Shown: positions 1-8,158 of the stretch, piece after piece
Position numbering within the stretch: the first letter of the stretch is position 1
Layout: each line of letters begins with the position of its first letter
NCBI RefSeq assembly: GCF_000725545.1
Contig: NZ_JNZP01000015.1
Location: 62,001 to 126,000, forward strand
Source of the DNA: Streptomyces exfoliatus
Lineage (GTDB): Bacteria; Actinomycetota; Actinomycetes; Streptomycetales; Streptomycetaceae
Reading direction: 5' to 3'
Length of the DNA: 64,000 bases
The notes under the pieces: model-generated
Told to the model about the DNA's origin: nothing
What the model saw: the letters and a program-made list of their open reading frames with translations, nothing else
Database searches by the model: none
Program-made: the position numbers and the translations under genes

Positions 1-106
1 GTTCGATCTGGCTGCGGCGGACGGAGACGAGGGCGAACTCGGCTCCGACGAAGAAGCCGTTGGCCAGGACCAGGAAGACGGCGAAGAGGAGCTGCAGGGT
101 GCTCAT
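1..106 (-). CDS. CNNM/CorC-type membrane protein, N-terminal fragment (cut by window edge)
   Basis: Only the first 35 codons are present. They start at an ATG that overlaps the stop codon of the upstream gene (ATGA, 103-106). The visible N terminus begins MSTLQLLFAVFLVLANGFF and continues VGAEFALVSVRRSQIE. This is the first membrane helix and the NGFFV(A/G)AEFALV signature of the CNNM (DUF21) domain. It closely resembles the N terminus of the adjacent complete paralogue, so the two are a tandem duplicated and translationally coupled pair. Family members are Mg2+/Co2+ efflux-associated proteins with CBS domains. The transported ion cannot be told from this fragment. Confidence 0.85.
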   Translation of the reverse strand, partial: MSTLQLLFAVFLVLANGFFVGAEFALVSVRRSQIE

Positions 107-1527
107 CGGACGCCCTCCGCGACCAGCGAGGCGGAAGCGGGCGCCGCGACCGGGGCCGCGAGCGGGTCCCGGTGCTTCGCCGGGTCCAGGTGCGTGGGCC
201 GGTCCAGGTCCGCGCTCGGCTCCGTCCGTACGAGGCGTACACGCTCGGCGCGATAGCGGTCGACCTGACGCACCGAGAGCCGCCAGCCCGGGAGCTCCGC
301 CCGGTCGCCGGGGGCGGGAATGCGGCCGAGGAGGTCGGCGACCAGCCCGGCGACGGTCTCGTACGGCCCGTCGGGTACGTCGAGGCCTATCCGGCGCAGG
401 GCGTGGACCCGGCAGGAGCCGTCGGCGTCCCACGCGGGCCGGCCCTCCTCCGCGGGTGCGGCGGCCAGCTCCGGCCGCCCGTCGGCCACGGTGTCGTGCT
501 CGTCGCGGACCTCGCCGACGAGTTCCTCGACGATGTCCTCGAGGGTGACGACACCGGCGGTGCCGCCGTACTCGTCGACGACCACCGCGATCGGCTGCTC
601 CCTGCGCAGCCGCTCCAGGAGGGTCTGGGCGGGCAGCGTCTCGGGCACGAGGAGCGGGGGGACCGCGATCCGGCCGACGGGGGTACGCAGCCGGGCGTGC
701 GGCGCGACGGCGAGCGCGTCCTTGAGGTGGACCATGCCGACGATCTCGTCGATGCGCTCCCGGTAGACCGGGAAGCGCGAGAGGCCGGTGGCGCGGGTGA
801 GGTTGAGGACGTCGGCCGCGGTGGCGTCCCACTGGAGCGCGCTGACCTTCACGCGCGGGGTCATGACCTGCTCGGCGGTGAGACCGCCGAGGCTCAGGGT
901 CCGTACGAAGAGGTCCGCGGTGTCCTGTTCGAGGGCGCCTGCCAGGGCCGAGTGGCGGGCCAGGGAGACCAGCTCACCGGGGGTGCGGACCGAGTCGAGC
1001 TCCTCGGTGGGCTCGACGCCCAGGAGCCGCACCAGGCGGTTGGCGACCCGGTTGAGCAGGGAGATCACCGGCCGGAAGAGCGTGGAGAAGCGGCGCTGCG
1101 GGGTGGCCACGAAGCGGGCCACCTGGAGCGGCCGGGAGACCGCCCAGTTCTTCGGTACCAGCTCGCCCACCACCATCTGGACGGCGGAGGCGAGCAGCAT
1201 CCCGATCACCACCGAGATCCCCGAGACGGCCCCTTCGGGCAGCCCGGTCGCGGTGAGCGGCCCGTGAAGGAGGCCGGCGAGCGCGGGCTCGGCGAGCATG
1301 CCGACGACGAGGGAGGTGAGCGTGATGCCCAGCTGGGTGCCGGAGAGCTGGAAGGACAGCTCGCGCAGGGCGGTGACGACGGTGCGGGCACGCCGGTCGC
1401 CGGCGGCCGCGGCCCGCTCGGCCTCGGCGCGCTCGACGGTCACGAGACCGAACTCGGCGGCCACGAAGAAGCCGTTGGCGAGGATCAGGAGGAAGGCCGC
1501 GACGAGCAGCAGGAGGGAGACGATCAT
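103..1527 (-). CDS. CNNM/CBS-domain membrane protein (HlyC/CorC family)
   Basis: A 474-residue protein of the HlyC/CorC (CNNM) family, implicated in divalent-cation homeostasis. In order it has an N-terminal DUF21 domain with several membrane segments (MIVSLLLLVAAFLLILANGF, then AAEFGLV), a CBS pair (around VMTPRVKVSAL and VVDEYGGTAGVVTLEDIVEE), and a C-terminal CorC_HlyC domain (DGSCRV to PGDRAE) followed by a charged tail. The ATG at 1527 is chosen because it gives the conserved family N terminus and has GGAGG just upstream. The frame stays open much further 5' (another ATG at 1692), but that extension is not membrane-like and crosses a long hairpin. Its stop overlaps the start of a second family member. 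The protein probably sits in the plasma membrane with the CBS part in the cytosol. Confidence 0.9.
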   Translation of the reverse strand: MIVSLLLLVAAFLLILANGFFVAAEFGLVTVERAEAERAAAAGDRRARTVVTALRELSFQLSGTQLGITLTSLVVGMLAEPALAGLLHGPLTATGLPEGAVSGISVVIGMLLASAVQMVVGELVPKNWAVSRPLQVARFVATPQRRFSTLFRPVISLLNRVANRLVRLLGVEPTEELDSVRTPGELVSLARHSALAGALEQDTADLFVRTLSLGGLTAEQVMTPRVKVSALQWDATAADVLNLTRATGLSRFPVYRERIDEIVGMVHLKDALAVAPHARLRTPVGRIAVPPLLVPETLPAQTLLERLRREQPIAVVVDEYGGTAGVVTLEDIVEELVGEVRDEHDTVADGRPELAAAPAEEGRPAWDADGSCRVHALRRIGLDVPDGPYETVAGLVADLLGRIPAPGDRAELPGWRLSVRQVDRYRAERVRLVRTEPSADLDRPTHLDPAKHRDPLAAPVAAPASASLVAEGVR

Positions 1528-1648
1528 GCCGCCGCCTCCGGAGAGGGGGCGGCGCAGGTATTGCCGGACGATCCGTCCATTGCTGGAGGGAGTCACTCCT
1601 CGGGTCGAAGGGTGGCCTCGCGGGCCGTGACGACGGCCCTGCACGTGC

Positions 1649-1680
1649 GAGGCGGTGGTGCCGCTCGGCACCACCGCCTC
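1649..1680 (-). terminator. 14-bp perfect inverted repeat between PH-domain gene and CNNM gene
   Basis: Two 14-nt arms (core GGCGGTGGTGCC and GGCACCACCGCC) flank a 4-nt loop. The hairpin lies 112 nt past the stop of the PH-domain gene and 122 nt before the CNNM start, on the same strand. It is most simply the terminator of the rib-his-PH run. A structured 5' leader for the CNNM gene is the alternative. No T tract follows, as is common in Streptomyces. Confidence 0.55.
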
Positions 1681-1792
1681 CAGATTAGCCATGTGCGCGC
1701 CCCGAGGGGCAGGGGGCCGGCCCCGGATGGGGGACGGACCGGGGTTCTCCCGGCGGGGTCCCGCCCGCCGGACGCCCCTTCGCCCCAGGGGG

Positions 1793-2248
1793 TCAGGCCG
1801 CCTGCTCCGCACCCGTCCCGTGGGCGTCGGCGAAGGCCCGCAGGGCGCGGGCGTCCCGGATGGCCGCCTCCTTGGCGACACCGGGCTGGATGCCGAGCGC
1901 CGGCAGGCTGGTGCCGTCGCTCAGGTCGAGGAACACCCAGGGGTCGCCGGGGCGGAGGTTGACCTTGAGGATCTCCGCCCAGGCGAGGTGCCGGGTCCGG
2001 GTGATGTTGACGACCGTGACGCCCTCGTCGTCGGCGACGACCTTGGGACGGCTGAGCAGCACGAGGACTCCGGAGAGCAGCGCGGCGGTGAAGACGAAGC
2101 TGACGCGCTCCCCCGGTCCGAGCCGCTCCAGCATCAGCGCGACCGCGGTGATGACGACGAACATCACGCACGCCATGGTCAGCAGGATGACCCGGGTGCG
2201 CCCGGGACGGAAGGTGACCGGCAGGGCGGGCGTCGTGGACTCGGACAT
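1793..2248 (-). CDS. small membrane-anchored PH-domain protein
   Basis: A 151-residue protein. Two hydrophobic helices near the N terminus (VILLTMACVMFVVITAVALML and VSFVFTAALLSGVLVLL) are followed by a bacterial PH-like fold (VVADDEGVTVVNITRTRHLAW, then LRPGDPWVFLDLSDGTSLPA). This layout matches actinobacterial PH-domain proteins (DUF2581-type) of unknown role. It lies 44 nt downstream of hisG in the same direction and is probably the last gene of the rib-his transcript. A short C-terminal tail is Ala/Glu-rich. No enzymatic motif is visible. Position at the operon end says nothing definite about function. Confidence 0.75.
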   Translation of the reverse strand: MSESTTPALPVTFRPGRTRVILLTMACVMFVVITAVALMLERLGPGERVSFVFTAALLSGVLVLLSRPKVVADDEGVTVVNITRTRHLAWAEILKVNLRPGDPWVFLDLSDGTSLPALGIQPGVAKEAAIRDARALRAFADAHGTGAEQAA

Positions 2249-2292
2249 CGGGGTTCCTCAGTGCCTGGTGGTACGTGCGGGCCGGGCAGCCG

Positions 2293-3141
2293 TCAGAGGC
2301 GGCAGGCGTGGATGGCGGTGGTGAGGATGGCGCGGGCGCCGATCTCGTACAGGTCGTCCATGATCCGCTGCGCCTCCTTGGCGGGGACCATCGCGCGGAC
2401 GGCGACCCAGCCCTCGTTGTGCAGCGGGGAGACGGTCGGCGACTCCAGGCCCGGGGTGAGGGCGACGGCCTGCTCCAGGTGCTCGGCGCGGCAGTCGTAG
2501 TCCATCATCACGTACGACCGTGCGACCAGGACGCCCTGGAGGCGGCGGAGGAACTGCTGGACCTGCGGGTGGTCGTCCGGGGCGCCGTGGCGGCGGACGA
2601 CGACGGCCTCGGAGGTCAGGATCGGCTCGCCGATGACCTCGAGGCCCGCGTTGCGCAGGCTGGTGCCGGTCTCCACGACGTCCGCGATGACCTGGGCGAC
2701 GCCCAGCTGGATCGCGGTCTCGACGGCGCCGTCCAGGTGCACGACGGAGGCGTCGATGCCCTGGTCGGCGAGGTGCTTGGCGACGATGCCCTCGTAGGAG
2801 GTGGCGATCGTCATGCCGCCGAAGTCCTCGGGGCCGTTCGCCGTGCCCGGGCGGGTGGCGTACCGGAATGTGGAGCGGCCGAAGTTCAGCGCGAGGATCT
2901 CCTCGGCGCTGGCGCCGGAGTCCAGGAGCAGGTCACGGCCGGTGATGCCGATGTCCAGCTTCCCGGAGGCGACGTAGATCGCGATGTCCTTCGGGCGCAG
3001 GTAGAAGAACTCGACCTCGTTGTCGGGGTCGATGACCACCAGTTCCTTGGACTCCTTGCGCTGGCGGTAGCCGGCCTCATGGAGCATTGCCGACGCAGGT
3101 CCGGAGAGGGAACCCTTGTTGGGAACGGCGATGCGCAGCAT
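2293..3141 (-). CDS. hisG: ATP phosphoribosyltransferase, long form
   Basis: Catalyses the first step of histidine synthesis, ATP + PRPP to phosphoribosyl-ATP, in the cytosol. At 282 residues it is the long form, with two periplasmic-binding-like catalytic domains and a C-terminal ACT-like domain (about residues 205-282) that in this family binds histidine for feedback inhibition. The start MLRIAVPNKGSL and the later segments YVASGKLDIGITGRD, GVAQVIADVVETGTSL and the ending EIGARAILTTAIHACRL match the family end to end. The long form does not need HisZ. It lies 50 nt downstream of hisE and on the same strand. The other his genes are not in this window. Confidence 0.97.
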   Translation of the reverse strand: MLRIAVPNKGSLSGPASAMLHEAGYRQRKESKELVVIDPDNEVEFFYLRPKDIAIYVASGKLDIGITGRDLLLDSGASAEEILALNFGRSTFRYATRPGTANGPEDFGGMTIATSYEGIVAKHLADQGIDASVVHLDGAVETAIQLGVAQVIADVVETGTSLRNAGLEVIGEPILTSEAVVVRRHGAPDDHPQVQQFLRRLQGVLVARSYVMMDYDCRAEHLEQAVALTPGLESPTVSPLHNEGWVAVRAMVPAKEAQRIMDDLYEIGARAILTTAIHACRL

Positions 3142-3191
3142 GGGGTGAGCTTCCTTTGCCTGGGAGTGGTGGGGAGAGCGGTGGGCGGTGC

Positions 3192-3464
3192 TCAGAGGTG
3201 GGCGTAGACGTCGTCGAGCGAGATCCCGCGGGCGACCATCATCACCTGGACGTGGTACAGCAGCTGCGAGATCTCCTCGGCGGCCGCTTCCTTGCCCTCG
3301 TACTCGGCGGCCATCCAGACCTCGGCGGCCTCTTCGACGACCTTCTTGCCGATGGCATGGACGCCCTTGTCCACCAGCTCCGCGGTGCGGGAGGTGGCAG
3401 GGTCGCCGGTCTCGGCCTTGAGCTTGAGCTCGGCGAAGAGCTCTTCGAAGGTTTTGTTCGCCAT
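3192..3464 (-). CDS. hisE: phosphoribosyl-ATP diphosphatase
   Basis: Second step of histidine biosynthesis: hydrolyses phosphoribosyl-ATP to phosphoribosyl-AMP and diphosphate. The 90-residue protein is the stand-alone MazG-like HisE, not a HisIE fusion. The helical metal-binding core [18 protein letters not shown] followed by [18 protein letters not shown] is intact. The ATG at 3464 is preceded by an A/G-rich stretch and gives the usual family length. It sits between ribH (35 nt upstream) and hisG (50 nt downstream), so it is probably co-transcribed with the riboflavin genes. Confidence 0.96.
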   Translation of the reverse strand: MANKTFEELFAELKLKAETGDPATSRTAELVDKGVHAIGKKVVEEAAEVWMAAEYEGKEAAAEEISQLLYHVQVMMVARGISLDDVYAHL

Positions 3465-3499
3465 GATGGTCCTAAGAGTACGGGGTGAGGATGTGCTAC

Positions 3500-3985
3500 C
3501 TAGCGCCAGGGTTCGCTGACCGTGCGCAGCGTCGTCGCGGTCGCGACGGCGGCGGTGACGGCCTCGTGGCCCTTGTCCTCGCTGGAGCCCTCGAGGCCGG
3601 CCCGGTCGAGGGCCTGCTCCTCGTTGTCGACGGTGAGGACGCCGAATCCGACGGGTACGCCGGTGTCGATCGAGACCTGGGTGAGGCCGTGGGTGACGCC
3701 CTGGCACACGTACTCGAAGTGCGGCGTTCCGCCGCGGATGACGACGCCGAGCGCCACGATGGCATCGTAGCCGCGCCCGGCGAGGACCTTCGCCACGACC
3801 GGGAGCTCGAAGCTGCCGGGAACGCGGAGCAGGGTGGGCTCGTCGATGCCGAGCTCGCTGAGGGCGCGCAGGGCGCCGTCGACGAGACCGTCCATGATCT
3901 TCTCGTGCCACTGCGCCGCGATGACCGCGACCCGCAGGTCGCCGCAGTTCTTCACGCTGAGGACGGGTGCGCCCTTGCCGCTCAT
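3500..3985 (-). CDS. ribH: 6,7-dimethyl-8-ribityllumazine synthase
   Basis: Condenses 5-amino-6-ribitylaminouracil with 3,4-dihydroxy-2-butanone 4-phosphate to give lumazine, the penultimate step of riboflavin synthesis. The protein has 161 residues. Family segments are [46 protein letters not shown] (with the catalytic His in that region) and [20 protein letters not shown]. These proteins form icosahedral or pentameric shells. It follows ribBA by 31 nt. Confidence 0.97.
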   Translation of the reverse strand: MSGKGAPVLSVKNCGDLRVAVIAAQWHEKIMDGLVDGALRALSELGIDEPTLLRVPGSFELPVVAKVLAGRGYDAIVALGVVIRGGTPHFEYVCQGVTHGLTQVSIDTGVPVGFGVLTVDNEEQALDRAGLEGSSEDKGHEAVTAAVATATTLRTVSEPWR

Positions 3986-4016
3986 GTCTCTCCTTGAACC
4001 GTACGAAGTGAGGGTT

Positions 4017-5294
4017 TTACTGGTTGCCGCAGGTGGAGGCCGGGGAGCCGTCCAGCCAGGGCAGGTCGTGGCCCATCCGGTCCCGCTTGGTGCGCAGGTA
4101 GCGGAGGTTGTGCTCGCCGGCCGTGACCGGCATGGGCTCCCGGCCCTCGACCCGCAGGCCGTACCGGGTGAGGGCGTCGATCTTGTCGGGGTTGTTGGTC
4201 ATCAGGCGAAGACCGCGGACGCCGAGGTCGACGAGGATCTGCGCGCCGGCCGCGTAGTCGCGGGCGTCGGCGGGCAGTCCGAGTTCGAGGTTGGCGTCGA
4301 GGGTGTCGCGGCCCTGTTCCTGGAGCTCGTACGCGCGCAGCTTGGACAGCAGGCCGATGCCGCGGCCCTCGTGGCCCCTGAGGTAGACGACGACTCCGCG
4401 GCCGGCCTCCTGGATGCGGTCCATGGAGGCCTGGAGCTGGGGGCCGCAGTCGCAGCGCAGCGAGTGGAAGATGTCGCCGGTCAGGCACTCGGAGTGGACG
4501 CGGACGAGGATGTCCTCGCCGTCGCCGATCTCGCCGTGCACCAGGGCGACGTGCTCGACGCCGTCGACGGTGGAGCGGTAGCCGTACGCGGTGAAGTCGC
4601 CGTGCGCGGTGGGGAGCTGGACCTCGGCCTCGCGGCGCACGGTCGGTTCGGCGGAGCGCCGGTAGGCGATCAGGTCCTCGATGGAAATGATCGTCAGGCC
4701 GTGCTTGCGGGCGAAGGGGACCAGCTCGGGCAGGCGCAGCATGACGCCGTCCTCGCCGGCGATCTCGACGATCGCTCCGGCCGGGCGGAGGCCCGCGAGG
4801 CGGGCCAGGTCGACGGCGGCCTCGGTGTGGCCGTTGCGGGTGAGGACGCCGCCGGCCTTGGCGCGCAGCGGGAAGACGTGGCCGGGGCGGACGAAGTCGG
4901 AGGGCTCGTGGGAGCCGCTGGCCAGCATGCGCAGGGTGGTGGCGCGGTCGGCGGCGGAGATGCCGGTGGTCACGCCGTGGGCGGGGGACGCGTCGACGGA
5001 GACGGTGAAGGCCGTCCGCATCGACTCGGTGTTGTTCTCGACCATCTGCGGGAGCTGGAGGCGCTCCAGCTCGTCGTCCTCCATGGGCGCGCAGATCAGA
5101 CCGCGGCACTCGCTCATCATGAAGGCGACGATCTCGGGGGTGGCCTTCTCGGCGGCGATGACGAGGTCGCCCTCGTTCTCGCGGTCCTCGTCGTCGACGA
5201 CGACGACGGGCCGGCCGGCGGCGATGTCGCGGATGGCCTGCTCGACGGGGTCGAGGGCGAGGTCGGTGACGTCCCAGATGGGCAGCGCGCTCAT
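4017..5294 (-). CDS. ribBA: bifunctional DHBP synthase / GTP cyclohydrolase II
   Basis: Supplies both precursors of riboflavin: the N-terminal half makes 3,4-dihydroxy-2-butanone 4-phosphate from ribulose 5-phosphate, and the C-terminal half opens GTP. The protein has 425 residues. RibB shows [13 protein letters not shown], the acidic metal-binding loop, and [16 protein letters not shown]. RibA shows the zinc ligands in [18 protein letters not shown] and the [10 protein letters not shown] motif. The ATG at 5294 overlaps the stop of the upstream transporter gene (ATGA). Longer upstream reading is rejected because it would run through that gene. Confidence 0.97.
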   Translation of the reverse strand: MSALPIWDVTDLALDPVEQAIRDIAAGRPVVVVDDEDRENEGDLVIAAEKATPEIVAFMMSECRGLICAPMEDDELERLQLPQMVENNTESMRTAFTVSVDASPAHGVTTGISAADRATTLRMLASGSHEPSDFVRPGHVFPLRAKAGGVLTRNGHTEAAVDLARLAGLRPAGAIVEIAGEDGVMLRLPELVPFARKHGLTIISIEDLIAYRRSAEPTVRREAEVQLPTAHGDFTAYGYRSTVDGVEHVALVHGEIGDGEDILVRVHSECLTGDIFHSLRCDCGPQLQASMDRIQEAGRGVVVYLRGHEGRGIGLLSKLRAYELQEQGRDTLDANLELGLPADARDYAAGAQILVDLGVRGLRLMTNNPDKIDALTRYGLRVEGREPMPVTAGEHNLRYLRTKRDRMGHDLPWLDGSPASTCGNQ

Positions 5295-5929
5295 GCCGTG
5301 GCTCCTTCCAGAGCGGAGGTCGTGCGCGTCCTGAGCCACCAGTCGCGCATGCCCCAGATGACGAGGGCGAAGTAGATGACGTAGACGAGGCCGGAGAAGG
5401 CGAGGCCGCTGTTGAAGGCGAGCGGGACGCCGACGAGGTCGACGAGGAGCCAGGCGAACCAGAACTCGACGAGGCCGCGGGCCTGGGCGACCATCGCGAC
5501 GAGGGTGCCGACGAAGATGTACGCGTCGGCCCACGGGCTCCAGGAGAGCGACGGGTAGAGGGTGAAGAGCCCGCCGACGGCGAGGGTGCCGAGGACCGCG
5601 CCGGCGAGGAGCAGGCCGCGCTCCTTCCAGGTGGCGAAGCGGACGGCGATGGAGCCGTCCTGCGCCTGCTGCTTCCCGCGGTTCCACTGCCACCAGCCCC
5701 AGGCGGCGACGCCGATGACGAGGAGCTGCTTGCCGACGCCGCCCGCGAGGTCGGCGGAGGCGTAGGCGCCGACGAGGATGAGGCCGGAGAGCAGCTGGGC
5801 GGGCCAGGTGAGGATGGAGCGGCGCCAGCCGAGCGCGAGCGCTATGAGCCCGATCGTGTTGCCGATCATGTCGGACCACATGATGTGCTGGTCGAAGACG
5901 GTGAACGCCTCGGAGTTGAGCCAGTTCAC
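5291..5929 (-). CDS. ribM: PnuC-family permease in the rib operon, probable riboflavin transporter RibM
   Basis: A 212-residue integral membrane protein with about six or seven hydrophobic segments and the Trp-rich PnuC-type core ([19 protein letters not shown]). It starts at a GTG overlapping the ribE stop (GTGA) and ends overlapping the ribBA start. By sequence alone it would be called a nicotinamide mononucleotide or riboside transporter (PnuC). Homologues inside actinobacterial riboflavin operons (RibM/PnuX of Streptomyces davawensis and Corynebacterium) are facilitators for riboflavin and its analogues. The place between ribE and ribBA, behind an FMN riboswitch, favours riboflavin. Substrate is inferred from context. 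Confidence 0.85.
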   Translation of the reverse strand: MNWLNSEAFTVFDQHIMWSDMIGNTIGLIALALGWRRSILTWPAQLLSGLILVGAYASADLAGGVGKQLLVIGVAAWGWWQWNRGKQQAQDGSIAVRFATWKERGLLLAGAVLGTLAVGGLFTLYPSLSWSPWADAYIFVGTLVAMVAQARGLVEFWFAWLLVDLVGVPLAFNSGLAFSGLVYVIYFALVIWGMRDWWLRTRTTSALEGATA

Positions 5930-6534
5930 TTGCCGTTCTCCTTGGCGTCGGTGCCGAGCAGCCGCTCGACGTACTTGGCGATGACGTCCACTTCGAGGTT
6001 GACCGGGTCGCCGCTCTTCTTGGTGCCGAGCGTGGTCAGGTCGAGGGTGGTGGGGATGAGGCTGATGGTGAACCAGTCGTCGGCGACCTCGACGACGGTG
6101 AGGCTGACGCCGTCGACCGTGATCGAGCCCTTCTCGACGACGTACCGGGAGAGGTGGGCGGGCAGACCGACCTTCACGAGCTCCCAGTGCTCGGACGGGG
6201 TCCGCTCCAGGATGGTGCCGGTGCCGTCCACGTGGCCCTGGACGATGTGACCGCCGAGGCGGCCGCCGACGGCCATCGGGCGCTCCAGGTTGACGCGGGA
6301 GCCGACGCCGAGGGCGCCGAGGCTGGACCGCTTGAGGGTCTCGGCCATGACGTCGGCGGTGAACTCGCCGTCGCCGAACTCGACGACCGTGAGACAGACA
6401 CCGTTGACGGCGATGGAGTCGCCGTGCTGGGCGCCTTCCGTGACCAGGGGGCCGCGCAGTCGGAAGCGGGAGGCGTCCTCCAGCTGCTCGACGGCGACGA
6501 CCTCGCCCAGTTCTTCGACGATTCCGGTGAACAC
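5926..6534 (-). CDS. ribE: riboflavin synthase, alpha chain
   Basis: Dismutates two lumazines into riboflavin and 5-amino-6-ribitylaminouracil. The protein has 202 residues built as two tandem lumazine-binding barrels. Repeat one begins at the start ([11 protein letters not shown], with [14 protein letters not shown]) and repeat two follows [12 protein letters not shown] (with [16 protein letters not shown]). The GTG at 6534 gives the canonical (M)FTGIVEE N terminus that contributes to the active site. It is 2 nt from the ribD stop and overlaps the next gene by GTGA. The gene is sometimes called ribC in other species. Confidence 0.97.
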   Translation of the reverse strand: MFTGIVEELGEVVAVEQLEDASRFRLRGPLVTEGAQHGDSIAVNGVCLTVVEFGDGEFTADVMAETLKRSSLGALGVGSRVNLERPMAVGGRLGGHIVQGHVDGTGTILERTPSEHWELVKVGLPAHLSRYVVEKGSITVDGVSLTVVEVADDWFTISLIPTTLDLTTLGTKKSGDPVNLEVDVIAKYVERLLGTDAKENGK

Positions 6535-6536
6535 GG

Positions 6537-7610
6537 TCAGGCTCCCTTGAGGGTGGCGGTGATGCGGATATCGGATCCGATATTCGAGATATCGGTGATG
6601 TCGAGCCGCAACGCTTCGGTGATGGTGCTGATTCCGGCGTCGGCGAGGGCCGCGGGGCCCGCGCCGAGGAGGACCGGGGCGAGGTAGCCGACGACCTGGT
6701 CGACGGCGCCCGCGGCGACGAAGGCGCCCGCGAGGGTGGGGCCGCCTTCGAGGAGGACGGAGCGGACACCGCGCGCGTGGAGGGCTTCCAGGAGGGCGGG
6801 GACGGAGAGGCCGCGCTCGGCCCGGGGAAGGCGTACGACGTCGGGGAGGGCCGTCTCGGCCTCCTCGGCGACCGCGATCAGGGTGGGGGCCGCGTCGTCG
6901 AGGATCCGGGCGCCGGGCTTCACGGCCGTGGCCTCGGTGTCGACGACGACCCGGAGCGGCTGCACCGCCTCGTCCATGCCGCGTACGGCCAGGTGGGGGT
7001 CGTCGGCGCGGGCGGTGCCGGAGCCGACGACGACGGCGTCGGCCTCGGCGCGCAGCCGGTGGACGTCGGCGCGGGACTCGGCGGAGGTGATCCAGCGGGA
7101 GGTGCCGTCGGCGGCGGCGATCCGGCCGTCGAGGGTGGCGGCGTACTTCCAGCGGACGAAGGGGCGGCCGTGGCGTACGGAGGTGAGCCAGGCGATGTTG
7201 ACCGCCTCGGCCTCGTCGGCGAGGACTCCGGAGGCGACCTCGACTCCGGCGGCGCGCAGGGTGTCGGCACCGCCGGTGGCCTGCGGGTTCGGGTCGCCGA
7301 CGGCGTACACGACCCGGCTGATCCCGGCCTCGGTCAGGGCCTGCGCGCAGGGGCCGGTGCGGCCGGTGTGGTTGCAGGGTTCGAGGGTGACGTAGGCGGT
7401 GCCGCCGCGGGCGAGGACGCCGGCCTCGCGCAGTGCGTGGACCTCGGCGTGCGGGCCTCCGGCGCGCTGGTGCCAGCCCTCGCCGACGGGGTGTCCCGAG
7501 GCGTCGGTGATGACGCAGCCGACGACGGGGTTGGGGCTCGTGGAGCCGAGGCCACGCGCGGCGAGCTCGACGGCGCGTCGCATGGCGGTGATGTCGGCCT
7601 GCTGGGCCAC
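6537..7610 (-). CDS. ribD: bifunctional riboflavin deaminase/reductase
   Basis: Performs the deamination and the side-chain reduction of the pyrimidine intermediate after GTP ring opening. The protein has 357 residues. The N-terminal cytidine-deaminase-like domain carries the zinc ligands in GGPHAEVHAL and LEPCNHTGRTGPCAQAL. The C-terminal DHFR-like reductase domain starts near RPFVRWKYAATLDGRIA and includes VLLEGGPTLAGAF. The GTG at 7610 is chosen because GGAGGA lies 5 nt upstream and the resulting N terminus is of family type. The frame is open upstream to an ATG at 7766, but that stretch belongs to the riboswitch leader. First gene of the rib run. Confidence 0.96.
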   Translation of the reverse strand: MAQQADITAMRRAVELAARGLGSTSPNPVVGCVITDASGHPVGEGWHQRAGGPHAEVHALREAGVLARGGTAYVTLEPCNHTGRTGPCAQALTEAGISRVVYAVGDPNPQATGGADTLRAAGVEVASGVLADEAEAVNIAWLTSVRHGRPFVRWKYAATLDGRIAAADGTSRWITSAESRADVHRLRAEADAVVVGSGTARADDPHLAVRGMDEAVQPLRVVVDTEATAVKPGARILDDAAPTLIAVAEEAETALPDVVRLPRAERGLSVPALLEALHARGVRSVLLEGGPTLAGAFVAAGAVDQVVGYLAPVLLGAGPAALADAGISTITEALRLDITDISNIGSDIRITATLKGA

Positions 7611-7787
7611 CGGGTCCTCCTGCCTCTTCGGGCACGGACTCCGGGGCCTGTCGATGACGACAGAGAGCGGGAAGGACGCCTCGCACAGGGTGCGCCGAGG
7701 CCGCGGTCTCACAGGTACGCCGGATGTACTGCTCCACGGCGACCAGCGGACGTACGGCCGGCACACCCCTGAAAGGGGTCACCCGCC

Positions 7788-7913
7788 GCGCACTGCCTCC
7801 CATCCGGACTTTCACCGTCGGTCCAGGAATCTCACCTGGTCAACCGGCCGCTGGCTGCGGACGGGTCGCGGACTATACCGCCGGTTCGGAATTACACCGA
7901 CCCCGGAGTGCGC
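7788..7913 (-). promoter_or_regulatory. FMN riboswitch (RFN element) upstream of ribD
   Basis: Read on the minus strand, the RNA carries the hallmark RFN blocks in order: GGTCGGTGTAATTCC, GAACCGGCGGTATAGTCC, the variable arm, TTGACCAGGTGAGATTCCTG, GACCGACGGTGAAAGTCC and GGATGGGAGGCAGTGCGC. Closing stem P1 is visible as GCGCACT (7913-7907) pairing with AGTGCGC (7794-7788). FMN binding is expected to turn down the rib run. About 177 nt separate the aptamer from the ribD GTG. A short hairpin (ACCCCT/AGGGGT, 7765-7779) lies just after the aptamer, but I cannot assign a clear terminator or Shine-Dalgarno sequestering helix. Confidence 0.97.
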
Positions 7914-8008
7914 TGCTGCTGATACAGGGCCAGTCTGCCACGGACGCCGCGAGGCCATGCGGCCGAGGCCCTGTGGGCTGGCTCACACGACCCCCCGGAC
8001 GACGACTT

Positions 8009-8050
8009 TGGTCCAGACCTATTGACGCACTGGTCTAGTCCTCTTAATCT
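8009..8050 (+). promoter_or_regulatory. chitinase promoter with two 12-bp direct repeats (DasR-type sites)
   Basis: A -35 TTGACG (8022-8027) and a -10 TAATCT (8045-8050) are separated by 17 bp. Two direct repeats, TGGTCCAGACCT (8009-8020) and TGGTCTAGTCCT (8031-8042), flank the -35 and fill the spacer. This is the arrangement described for Streptomyces chitinase promoters. The repeats match the DasR element core (TGGTCTAGACCA-like), linking expression to N-acetylglucosamine/chitin and carbon repression. The leader to the start codon is about 105 nt. Confidence 0.85.
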
Positions 8051-8158
8051 CCGTGTCACCTCCGAGGTAACGGTCCTGCGGCGTGCGCACTCCACGGGCC
8101 CAACACGACCCACCCCCTTGTTCGTTGTGTTTCCCAGCCTCCCCAGGAGGAACCGATC

